Of a DNA stretch of 64,000 nt, positions 26,676-34,151 are shown piece by piece. The notes beneath the pieces are model-generated. The model saw nothing but the letters and a program-made list of their open reading frames with translations. It was not told the origin of the DNA and ran no database searches. The number at the start of each line of letters is the position of its first letter. Within the stretch, counting starts at the first letter, position 1. The position numbers and the translations under genes are program-made. The stretch is from positions 16,746 through 80,745 of the forward strand of contig JBGSXL010000033.1 of NCBI GenBank assembly GCA_041751425.1, in the 5' to 3' direction. This DNA is from JAVVEG01 sp041751425 (GTDB lineage: Bacteria > Pseudomonadota > Gammaproteobacteria > Pseudomonadales > Pseudohongiellaceae).

Positions 26676-28052
26676 ATGGTTTTGATCTCGGCACTCAACT
26701 TTTGGATAGGCCTGCTTGTGATAATCATTGCCGTTGTCACTTCCCACCGGATATACAGCGCAAAAAAACGACAGAAAGAAGAAGCATTCGCTGAATACGA
26801 ACTTTCTAAAAGCAACAAGGTATTGATAGCGTTTGCCAGTCAAAGTGGTTTTGCTGAGTCAATCGCATGGCAAACAGCTAAAACTTTACGCTCCTGGGGT
26901 GTGGAGGTTGAATTAACAGCGCTTGGCGTTATTAATGCAAAAGTGCTAACCAGATTCAGTCGGGCACTATTTATAGTCAGTACCACAGGCAAAGGGGAAG
27001 CACCTGACAACGCACGCGAATTTGTAAAACAACACATGCAAAAACCAGTACTGTTATCTGGCTTGGAATTTGCCGTGCTGGCGTTGGGTGACCGCAGCCA
27101 TGAAAACTATTGTGCGTTTGGACGCAGATTGGATAGCTGGTTACGAACCAGTGGTGCGCACCCGTTTAGCGCGCTGACAGAAGTTGATAATGCTGATCCA
27201 GGCGCACTAAAGGTATGGGAAAGCAATCTTAATCGCTTTAAGCAACGTAGTAGCGATGTAGCTCTGCCGTCGGTGCAGTATTACCGCTGGAAACTTGTAG
27301 ACAGAACTTTGCTTAATAAGGGCAGTGCCGGTGGACCCGTTTATCTTGTGGCGCTGTGCTCACTGGATATCCCACCACTTTGGCGTGCGGGCGATATAGT
27401 CGAAGTTCTCCCAGGTCCGGCAGATGCAACCTTAGAAAATTCGCATACCAAGAAACATCGAGAATACTCGGTTGCCAGTTTACCTGCTGATGGCCGATTG
27501 GAACTGGTGATACGGCAGATACAGCTTCCAGATGGAAGATCAGGGATGTGCTCGAACTGGCTAACAAAAAAAGCAGCAATAAACGAAAGAGTAATGTTGC
27601 GAGTTCGTAGCAATCGCTCTTTCCACGGGCCTGAAAATGATCAACCAATGATCCTTATTGGCAATGGTACTGGCATTGCAGGACTAAGGGCTCATCTAAA
27701 ATCCCGTTCCTTAAATGGAGCTCATGAGAATTGGCTGATCTTCGGTGAACGCAATTCGGAGCATGATTGGTTTTTTCGAAATGAAATTGTCAGATGGCAA
27801 GCAGAAGGACATATCAAACGGTTGGACTTAGCATTCTCACGTGATCAAACTGACAAAATATATGTGCAGCATCGTTTGCATAGCGCAGCGACAACTCTGA
27901 AGCAGTGGGTGGACAATGGCGCGTACATTTACATTTGTGGCAGTCTTGAAGGTATGTCGACAGAGGTCAAAACTACTGTGCAATCGATACTGGGAAAGAA
28001 GAATTTCCTCAGATTTGTCGACGAGGGACGATATCGATGCGATGTTTACTGA
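26676..28052 (+). CDS. Membrane-anchored diflavin reductase (flavodoxin + FAD/NADPH reductase)
   Basis: A 458-residue protein: one N-terminal membrane helix (about 6-25), a flavodoxin domain (about 48-190; ASQSGFAESIA, STTGKGEAPDN and ALGDRSHENYC are FMN loops), and a ferredoxin-NADP reductase-like module with the FAD motif REYSVASL and nucleotide loop GNGTGIAGLRAHL, ending in RYRCDVY. The architecture is that of cytochrome P450 reductase or the CysJ flavoprotein, with a compressed connecting domain. The electron acceptor is unknown; the Fe-S proteins of the same island are candidates by position only. Confidence 0.83.
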   Translation: MVLISALNFWIGLLVIIIAVVTSHRIYSAKKRQKEEAFAEYELSKSNKVLIAFASQSGFAESIAWQTAKTLRSWGVEVELTALGVINAKVLTRFSRALFIVSTTGKGEAPDNAREFVKQHMQKPVLLSGLEFAVLALGDRSHENYCAFGRRLDSWLRTSGAHPFSALTEVDNADPGALKVWESNLNRFKQRSSDVALPSVQYYRWKLVDRTLLNKGSAGGPVYLVALCSLDIPPLWRAGDIVEVLPGPADATLENSHTKKHREYSVASLPADGRLELVIRQIQLPDGRSGMCSNWLTKKAAINERVMLRVRSNRSFHGPENDQPMILIGNGTGIAGLRAHLKSRSLNGAHENWLIFGERNSEHDWFFRNEIVRWQAEGHIKRLDLAFSRDQTDKIYVQHRLHSAATTLKQWVDNGAYIYICGSLEGMSTEVKTTVQSILGKKNFLRFVDEGRYRCDVY

Positions 28053-28270
28053 CCTATAGTTGCTTGAGCAATGGATTGGGAATACCTATTTTTGAATAAA
28101 CCACCAAAAGATTCACGCAACAAGGCATAGTACATATACAGGATAGAAATGCAGGAATGAATATTGGTAGAATACGCTGTGTTTAGGCAACTACTACGAC
28201 ATGGCTAACGCCAGCAATCAACATCTGTAAATTCAAAGTCGTAATTAATTAGTTTATAAGGAACATTCCA

Positions 28271-28990
28271 ATGCCAAAACAAATCTCAGGAAACCTTACT
28301 CAGGGAGTATTAGAGAAATTGGGTGTGGCTATTGTCAGGGGAAACTACGGCCCCAATGACAAGTTCCCTACTGAGTCGGAACTGAGTGAGCAGTTCGGCG
28401 TCAGCAGAAGCATCTTACGCGAAGCGGTAAAAATGCTTACTGCGAAAAGCCTGTTAAGCGCCAGACCAAGACAGGGAACCCGAATCGAACCTGAGGACCG
28501 CTGGAATGTATTGGACCCTGATGTGCTTCGTTGGATGCTGGACAGAAAGTTCTCGTTGGAATTACTGCTGGAATTCACCGAAGTAAGGGTCGCGATTGAG
28601 CCCGTTGCTGCGGCTATGGCTGCCGTGAAATACACGGAGGATACACTCTCCCCTATTCGTGACGCTATTGAAGGTATGAAAGCGGCTCAAACAGGGGATG
28701 AAGATCCTTTGGAAGTTGATATCAAGTTTCACGTGGCTGTGCTGCGTGCCAGTGATAATCGGTTTTTCACCGAACTGGAAGGTTTGATTGAAACAGCCTT
28801 GCGCATATCAATGAGGCTTACTCACCAACTGAAACCAGCCGCAAACGTTGCAGATCACAAGAAAGTACTGGACGCTATAGAAGAGCGCAATCCGGAAAAG
28901 GCTCATGAAGCAATGTCAGTTCTGATTCATGAAGTCATGGATCTTATAGCGGTTGCTCGCGAAGCTAAAAAAATACCCGCTTCACTCTAA
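28271..28990 (+). CDS. GntR-family transcriptional regulator, FadR/FCD type
   Basis: A 239-residue regulator with an N-terminal winged helix (KFPTESELSEQFGVSRSILR; residues 30-75) and a C-terminal all-helical FCD ligand domain (about 90-230) containing the metal/ligand-binding Asp and His positions (EVDIKFHVAVLRASDNRFF). FCD regulators usually sense the organic acid degraded by neighbouring genes. It ends the catabolic island and is the only regulator in it, so it is the likely controller of the operator-like palindromes at 15698 and 26404. The start follows AAGGAACATTCC. Confidence 0.88.
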   Translation: MPKQISGNLTQGVLEKLGVAIVRGNYGPNDKFPTESELSEQFGVSRSILREAVKMLTAKSLLSARPRQGTRIEPEDRWNVLDPDVLRWMLDRKFSLELLLEFTEVRVAIEPVAAAMAAVKYTEDTLSPIRDAIEGMKAAQTGDEDPLEVDIKFHVAVLRASDNRFFTELEGLIETALRISMRLTHQLKPAANVADHKKVLDAIEERNPEKAHEAMSVLIHEVMDLIAVAREAKKIPASL

Positions 28991-29034
28991 ACACATTCAA
29001 TTAATTGTAACGCGTTGCACAATGCAGCCGTCAC

Positions 29035-29781
29035 TCAGGGCACTAGAAAATCTCTGGCGGCGTTTATCTTACGTGCCAGGTAATCAGAACCGCCCCGGTC
29101 CGGATGCATTTTTTGCATCAGTTTCCGATGGGCGGCTGTTATCTCCTCCTCTGTGGCACCTGACTCCAGGCCGAGAATTTCCAAAGCCAAGGCCTCGGTC
29201 ATGGATTCCTCGGGTGCGCTCATTGCATTTTTCCCGGTAGTTTTTGCATCTGCATGCTCACGCCAGTCCGGGCACTGCCGGTCAAGATAGGATTCCAGAA
29301 TCTGAATCGAATCAGAATCGCGCCGACATTCATTAGCCAGAATCAGTAAATCATCTATCGACATTTTCGACAGACGATTGGAAGTGAACTGACCCTGCAA
29401 CACCTCGCCATCCATCTCACCAGTGCTGTGTTGCAATTCCATCGCCAGGAACGCGGTGCGAATAGTAGATACATCGGCGTTTGTGCCTTTCGCGCCGCCG
29501 CGCACACGCTTGTTCAGGGATTGCAGCATCGGAAACACACGGATTAGCAAGTGGATATTGCGCAGAGCAAATGTCAACGCCAACACCACGGGCGCAACAA
29601 TAGACTGAATAGGTATGCGACCCAGCATCACCAATGCAACTACGCCCACCAGTACAGTAGCAATGCCGAGCAGCCACTTGAATTGCTGTGTAGTCAGGGA
29701 ATGACGCTTGCTTAGACGCTGCAACCACCAGTAAACCAGGATGAATAGCAGCAACGGGCCTATAAAACGAAAGATGAACAC
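29035..29781 (-). CDS. Membrane DnaJ-domain protein
   Basis: A 248-residue protein with two or three N-terminal hydrophobic segments (residues 4-75) and a C-terminal J domain (about 190-248) containing the HPD tripeptide (MHPDRGG, H226) that stimulates DnaK ATPase. It is a type III J protein, probably recruiting DnaK to the membrane. The start is GTG. It begins 17 bp after the VWA gene on the same strand, so the pair is likely co-transcribed. The client is unknown. Confidence 0.83.
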   Translation of the reverse strand: MFIFRFIGPLLLFILVYWWLQRLSKRHSLTTQQFKWLLGIATVLVGVVALVMLGRIPIQSIVAPVVLALTFALRNIHLLIRVFPMLQSLNKRVRGGAKGTNADVSTIRTAFLAMELQHSTGEMDGEVLQGQFTSNRLSKMSIDDLLILANECRRDSDSIQILESYLDRQCPDWREHADAKTTGKNAMSAPEESMTEALALEILGLESGATEEEITAAHRKLMQKMHPDRGGSDYLARKINAARDFLVP

Positions 29782-29797
29782 TTACTTAGGAGCTCCC

Positions 29798-30523
29798 TTA
29801 TTTCCCCAATTGCTGACCGAGCAACTTAACGGCTGGGTGTGAGTTCTTGCTGAAATGCTGCAACGCTTTCAGACCTCCCGTGGCATAAACCGCCACCGCT
29901 CTTAACAAATCTTTCAACTGATCGATGCTGCTGGCATCAAAATGCGAATAGGCACCTTTGGAAAGTCGCGCCATCTCTTTAAATGTTTTTTCCGCCCGCA
30001 CATCGTGACCTTCCTGAAAGATGAAAACCGGCACGTTGTATAAACCGAGCTGCCCTGCCAGCTGGCAAAGCACATCTGTATTTTCTTCCATGGCATCACC
30101 CACGAAGACCAGGGAATGGACACGCGCGCGCCGGGTCTCATCCAGCGCATGCTGCATCAGGCGCTCAATCTGAGTTGTCCCCGCATGACAACGAATACCC
30201 GTCATTATTTTCAACAAACCGGCTGCCTCGTGACACCACTCGCTGTGATAGAACTCCATGAAGCCACGAAAATAGCAAAGTTGCACCTGCAGTTTACCGA
30301 TGGCCTGCGTGCTGGTGAACATTTCGGCCTGTAGTTGAGTGGCCTGATCCCAGGTATTCTCGCGGCTGCCGGTCGCATCCAGAGCAAATATCAGACGTCC
30401 CTGCCCTGCGCCGGTGTTGACTGTCGGCAAGGCGGATACTTTCTGCAGGAAGGCGCTGACTTCCTTGCTGCTGGCTACTTCTTTGCCCGCACCTTTGCTT
30501 ACCTGTTTATCTGAATCGGACAC
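29798..30523 (-). CDS. VWA-domain protein
   Basis: A 241-residue protein with a von Willebrand A domain: the MIDAS start reads FALDATGSRENTW (DxTxS in place of the common DxSxS), followed by a Rossmann-like pattern with LVFVGDAMEEN and VPVFIFQEGHD. No signal peptide. The GTG start at 30523 is chosen because AGAGG lies 7 bases upstream; the frame is open to 30628 with poorer starts. It lies just upstream of the membrane DnaJ gene. VWA proteins often assist assembly or metal-dependent binding; no partner AAA ATPase is next to it. Confidence 0.75.
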   Translation of the reverse strand: MSDSDKQVSKGAGKEVASSKEVSAFLQKVSALPTVNTGAGQGRLIFALDATGSRENTWDQATQLQAEMFTSTQAIGKLQVQLCYFRGFMEFYHSEWCHEAAGLLKIMTGIRCHAGTTQIERLMQHALDETRRARVHSLVFVGDAMEENTDVLCQLAGQLGLYNVPVFIFQEGHDVRAEKTFKEMARLSKGAYSHFDASSIDQLKDLLRAVAVYATGGLKALQHFSKNSHPAVKLLGQQLGK

Positions 30524-30738
30524 CTTGACACCTCTGTTTACTGCAAAGCCCATCGAACAACCTGTGTTTCGCCTGATCTGCATCTTAACAGACCCGGGCT
30601 GTTGCAGTTTACATGCACTGCCTGGCACTGGAAACCACGCCGGGAGCAGCCGGTAAAGCGGGAGTATTCCTGCGGGCAGATTAGTGATTTAATAGCGCAA
30701 ATCAAATACGCACAAATGCGCATCAAAAGGATACGAAA

Positions 30739-31281
30739 ATGTTCAGAACCATCACCAACAAGAATTTTCTGGGCCTGATTCTGCTGGCTGCTTTAACTGC
30801 CTGCGCTCAAAACGCACCGCTGGATATCAGTGAAGGCAATCTGGCACAAGTGATGAATATCCGCTCTCCCTCTGGCGAGGTGCTATCCAGCGGCCAACCT
30901 TCAGCGGAAGAATTCCAACATCTGGCTGCAGCCGGTGTGAAGCACATCGTCAATCTACGCCCCGCTACAGAACAACCGGACTTTGATGAAGGGGCGCTGG
31001 TACGTTCACTGGGTATGCAGTATCACACGTTGCCAATTGCGGGCGCTGCAGATATCACCAGTCAGAATGCGCAGACACTGGATGAGCTGCTCTCTAATCT
31101 GGATGGCCAGCCTGTATTAATCCATTGCGCCAGTGGTAACCGCGTGGGTGCATTGCGGGCGATGACGGCATTGGAAAGCGGCATGAGTGTAGATGATGCA
31201 ATAACTGAAGGTGGCCGCTGGGGTTTGACTGGCATGGCACCGGCTGTGCGCACAGTGCTATCCGCTCACCAAGGCCAGTGA
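30739..31281 (+). CDS. Lipoprotein with dual-specificity-phosphatase-like domain (DUF442-like)
   Basis: A 180-residue protein with a lipobox (LTAC, Cys22) and a cysteine-phosphatase fold of the DUF442/beta-lactamase-hydrolase-associated type: SSGQPSAEEFQHL at the start and the P-loop HCASGNRVGA with nucleophile Cys130. The loop has Asn before the Arg (GNR), as in this subfamily. Periplasmic location is predicted. Substrate unknown; phosphatase activity is likely but not certain. It stands alone between divergent VWA and convergent PAS-kinase genes. Confidence 0.8.
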   Translation: MFRTITNKNFLGLILLAALTACAQNAPLDISEGNLAQVMNIRSPSGEVLSSGQPSAEEFQHLAAAGVKHIVNLRPATEQPDFDEGALVRSLGMQYHTLPIAGAADITSQNAQTLDELLSNLDGQPVLIHCASGNRVGALRAMTALESGMSVDDAITEGGRWGLTGMAPAVRTVLSAHQGQ

Positions 31282-31333
31282 TTCAAGGTTCACCGGAGGC
31301 TCGAAGCACTGTTCACAGTACTTCTTACAATAC

Positions 31334-32710
31334 CTATTTAACCACCGATAACTGAATGTTGAAGCAGGTACCAAATTTCTCATCGGACGTCACCGACATA
31401 TGACCGCGGTGATGGTCGGTGATGATGAAATAGGGATAGGACAGGCGATGCTCAACCGGGTAATTGGTTCCGCTGGCATTGCCAAAGAAGGGTTCGAAAA
31501 TTTCCACTTGCTCATCGGCAGTTAAACACTGCCCCTTGTGGGCTACCTTTATCCACAACGAATCCACGAATTGATCGATGGCAATATTGATTCGTGGCTT
31601 GTTGTCCCCTTCCCACTCTTTGTCTTTCAACGCATAAAAAGCGCTACGCAACATGCGCGTGAAAACCTGCACCAGTTCTGCGGGATAACAGGAAATCTGT
31701 GGTAACCCTGCAGCGTAATTGCGCACGATTACTATGTCTTTGAATGCCAGACTCTCTGCATCGGTGAAAAGCTCACACGCCAACTCAATACTGCGGTCCA
31801 TGATCGATGGAATATCAGAAAGCTGTTCCATATTGCGATGGCTGCGCGCAAGATCGAGCAGATTCTGCGATATGGCCGTGGCCTGTTGCGCACTCTGCCG
31901 AACCACTTCTACCTGCTGCAATAAAAAATCTTTCACCGGCCCCAGATCTGTTTCTTCAATGCGTTGTTGGGACTTGGAAACATGCTGAAAAATAGTGTTG
32001 ATTGGCAATCTGATATCGTAGGCCATCGCCGATGCCAGTTCGCCCAACGCAGATAATTTATCGCGCTCAGCCACTTTGTTTTCCGCGTTTACCTGTTTGG
32101 TGATATCAGAAATCAAAATGACAATGCCGGTATCATCATGGTCGCGTAATCGGTACAGCGTAATATCAAAACTGTACTGACCACGTTGGGTGTGTATCAG
32201 GTGTAACGTGTCACCGGTTGTCAGTACGCTTTGTACCTGTTCATCGGTGAGTGTGACCGCCGGGTAAGCTGCCCAGAGGTTTTTTCCGGCCACATCGGCA
32301 AATGGTCGCCCGGTAATTTCTTCCGCTGTTTTATTCCACTGCGTCACCTGGAGCTGGTCGTTGATACCAATCAGCATCACCGGCATCGAATTCACGATAC
32401 TGGTGATATACGCCTCACGTTTGCGTAGTTGTTCAGCTGTTTCCTGCAACACCTGCGTACGTCGTCCAACGCGATCTTCCAGCGTTGCCTTTATCTCCGT
32501 TAGTGCTTTGTTAGAGCGGTTGGCACGGAAATTAGCGCGAATCAGAAAACCCAGTACCACCAGCAGCGTAATAATAAGCAGGCTGGCACTGGTATTCGCC
32601 ACATACTGCCAATTGGTGCTGCCATCCTCATCACGAAAGACGGCGAATACATCAGCATAAACGCTGAGGCTGAAGCCCAGGAGGAAAATGGAGAGGACAA
32701 GTTGTTTCAT
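31334..32710 (-). CDS. Membrane PAS sensor with degenerate histidine kinase core
   Basis: A 458-residue protein: signal peptide (1-19), a membrane helix (about 43-58), coiled coil (65-100), PAS domain (about 103-205) and a region aligned with HisKA and HATPase. The H box reads ASAMAYDIRLP, so Tyr231 (codon TAC) occupies the phospho-acceptor position that is His in active kinases. The N box is also poor (RMLRSAFYAL), and the G1 motif DxGxG is replaced by VAHKGQCL. It therefore looks like a pseudokinase or a docking sensor rather than an autophosphorylating kinase. No response regulator is adjacent. Confidence 0.78.
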   Translation of the reverse strand: MKQLVLSIFLLGFSLSVYADVFAVFRDEDGSTNWQYVANTSASLLIITLLVVLGFLIRANFRANRSNKALTEIKATLEDRVGRRTQVLQETAEQLRKREAYITSIVNSMPVMLIGINDQLQVTQWNKTAEEITGRPFADVAGKNLWAAYPAVTLTDEQVQSVLTTGDTLHLIHTQRGQYSFDITLYRLRDHDDTGIVILISDITKQVNAENKVAERDKLSALGELASAMAYDIRLPINTIFQHVSKSQQRIEETDLGPVKDFLLQQVEVVRQSAQQATAISQNLLDLARSHRNMEQLSDIPSIMDRSIELACELFTDAESLAFKDIVIVRNYAAGLPQISCYPAELVQVFTRMLRSAFYALKDKEWEGDNKPRINIAIDQFVDSLWIKVAHKGQCLTADEQVEIFEPFFGNASGTNYPVEHRLSYPYFIITDHHRGHMSVTSDEKFGTCFNIQLSVVK

Positions 32711-32743
32711 AAAAAAGTATCAATTGCAGTGTTGGTATTAAAT

Positions 32744-32871
32744 GGCCCGTCGTCGCTTTCAGCTATGACGGGGCAGGCCCGTCGTCGCTTTCAGCTATGA
32801 CGGGGCAGGCCCTTCGTCGCTTTCAGCTATGACGGGGCTGGCCCTTCGTTGCTTTCAGCTATGACGTGGCA
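32744..32871. repeat. Tandem repeat, 4 copies of a 32-bp unit
   Basis: Four consecutive 32-bp units begin at 32744, 32776, 32808 and 32840. The unit core is CGTCGCTTTCAGCTATGACG. Units 1 and 2 are identical; units 3 and 4 differ by a few bases. They lie between the PAS-kinase start and tRNA-Leu, with no spacers, so this is a minisatellite-like array. Confidence 0.9.
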
Positions 32872-32945
32872 CCCGACTTCGTGCGGGTGGGTGCCAACCA
32901 CGTCGAAGCTGATTTTGCGTTCCGCAAAATCAGCGAAGTCGGGTG
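32870..32945. repeat. Nested inverted repeat abutting tRNA-Leu
   Basis: Outer arms CACCCGACTTCG (32870-32881) and CGAAGTCGGGTG (32934-32945) enclose an inner perfect hairpin with arms GCTGATTTTGCG (32908-32919) and CGCAAAATCAGC (32923-32934) and a 3-nt loop. The right outer arm runs into the encoded CCA end of the tRNA. On the minus strand this lies just after the tRNA and could act in 3' processing or termination, although no T run follows. It touches the last unit of the 32-bp array. Confidence 0.75.
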
Positions 32946-33028
32946 GTGCGGACGGAGAGACTCGAACTCTCACACCTTGCGGCGCTGGAACCTAAATCCA
33001 GTGTGTCTACCAATTCCACCACGTCCGC
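32944..33028 (-). tRNA. tRNA-Leu (anticodon UAG)
   Basis: 85-nt cloverleaf on the minus strand including an encoded CCA end (32944-32946). The acceptor stem GCGGACG pairs with CGTCCGC; the D loop contains TGGTAGACAC; the anticodon stem CTGGA/TCCAG encloses loop TTTAGGT with anticodon TAG at 32992-32994; a long variable arm and the T arm GAGTTCGAGTCTC follow. The long variable arm and CUA decoding identify leucine. Confidence 0.95.
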
Positions 33029-33048
33029 ATGAACTCGGGGAGGCGCGC

Positions 33049-33076
33049 ATTATACTCGAAGCCGGACGCATGCCAA
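33049..33076 (-). promoter_or_regulatory. Sigma-70 promoter of tRNA-Leu
   Basis: On the minus strand TTGGCA (33071-33076) and TATAAT (33049-33054) are separated by 16 bp, and a GC-rich discriminator (GCGCGCC) follows, about 20 bp ahead of the mature tRNA 5' end. This is a near-consensus stable-RNA promoter. Confidence 0.8.
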
Positions 33077-33142
33077 GCATGGATTCGTGCTGTCAGTTAA
33101 GCCGCCGCTGCACTTGCCAGTGCCCGCGCACCGGTGCACAGT

Positions 33143-33946
33143 CTATTGCGCCGCGCTCACCGCCTCAATATTCTGCTGCAGACGCAGCAATGCCTGGTTG
33201 ATCTGTAAACGAAAAGCATCAATAGCCTCGATAGCCTCCTCCACCTTCATCAACCTCTCATTGACGCCACCGGATGCTCCCTGCGCCTGCACCATGGTCG
33301 CACGCAAGTTGATCATTTCCTGACTGACAGACTGTAAATTCTGCACGGCTGTAGTAAGAGTGGCTATGGACTGGCTGCTTTGCGCTACGGTGTTCTCCAT
33401 TGCCCCAATATCCCGACGGGTATCTTCAAGCAAATTGGTGCTTTGCACAATGCGCTGATTGGTTGCTTCCAGGTCCGCTCTGGCAACTTCCAGACCGTCT
33501 ATGGATTCCTTGATGCCATTTTCTGTCAAAGCCACGCGCCCAGTCAGATCCTCAATAGACTGCATGAGAGCTCGACGCGCTGCCCACAATTTATCTATTT
33601 CCGAGAAATTGAAATCCACGCGCTCCAGCACATTGGCAGTGGTTTCCTCAGCACTGTCACCGACTAGCGCCAGACGGTTCTCCAAGTCAGCAATACGCCT
33701 TTCTGCCTGCTGCACTTCCTGCACATAGCTGCCGTGGAACGTGTAGGCGCCATAGCCTACAGCAAGGAGGCCAACAGTGAGCAGGGTCAGCATGACTCGC
33801 ACGGGCCATGTGCTGACCGTTACTTTTTCACCGTAGAGGTTGGGTTTGACGATATCCGGAGTCTTGCGCGTGTGCTGCCGGGTAACAACCTCATCGCGAG
33901 ACGGCACCATTGGCGGGATATCATGTAAATCGTCGTTATCTCTCAT
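33143..33946 (-). CDS. Membrane-anchored coiled-coil protein of unknown function
   Basis: A 267-residue protein with a polar N-terminus rich in charged residues, one membrane helix (about 48-70, VRVMLTLLTVGLLAVGYGAY) and a long C-terminal coiled coil with heptads (RRIADLENRL, LTGRVALTENGIKESIDGL, QRIVQSTNLL). I recognise no enzymatic domain. The arrangement suggests a periplasmic coiled-coil scaffold. ATG 33946 is preferred because AAGG precedes it; an upstream ATG at 34018 in the same frame lacks a ribosome-binding site. Confidence 0.65.
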   Translation of the reverse strand: MRDNDDLHDIPPMVPSRDEVVTRQHTRKTPDIVKPNLYGEKVTVSTWPVRVMLTLLTVGLLAVGYGAYTFHGSYVQEVQQAERRIADLENRLALVGDSAEETTANVLERVDFNFSEIDKLWAARRALMQSIEDLTGRVALTENGIKESIDGLEVARADLEATNQRIVQSTNLLEDTRRDIGAMENTVAQSSQSIATLTTAVQNLQSVSQEMINLRATMVQAQGASGGVNERLMKVEEAIEAIDAFRLQINQALLRLQQNIEAVSAAQ

Positions 33947-34151
33947 GTTGTTGCCTTGGCTTAACGCGTTTGAACCAAACAGTACGGTGGATTTGTTGCT
34001 TTGCCGATGTCGCGACATTTTGCGGCTATTGTAGTCTGTTTACCCCCAAATTCGCAAAAGCTGCTGTGTCGCCTGTCTGCAGGATGCAACCGGAGTTCCG
34101 CTGAGCGTTTATCTGGTGATAGCATAGCGGCAAAAAATGAGGTGAGATTGC

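Noticed and set aside
14638..28990. Assignment of the catabolic island to classical phenol, biphenyl or phenylpropionate meta-cleavage
   Set aside because: Only the last two enzymes match; the dioxygenases, hydrolase, decarboxylase and hydratase of those pathways are absent.
32744..32871. 4 x 32-bp repeat considered as CRISPR
   Set aside because: Units are directly tandem with no spacers and no cas genes are nearby.
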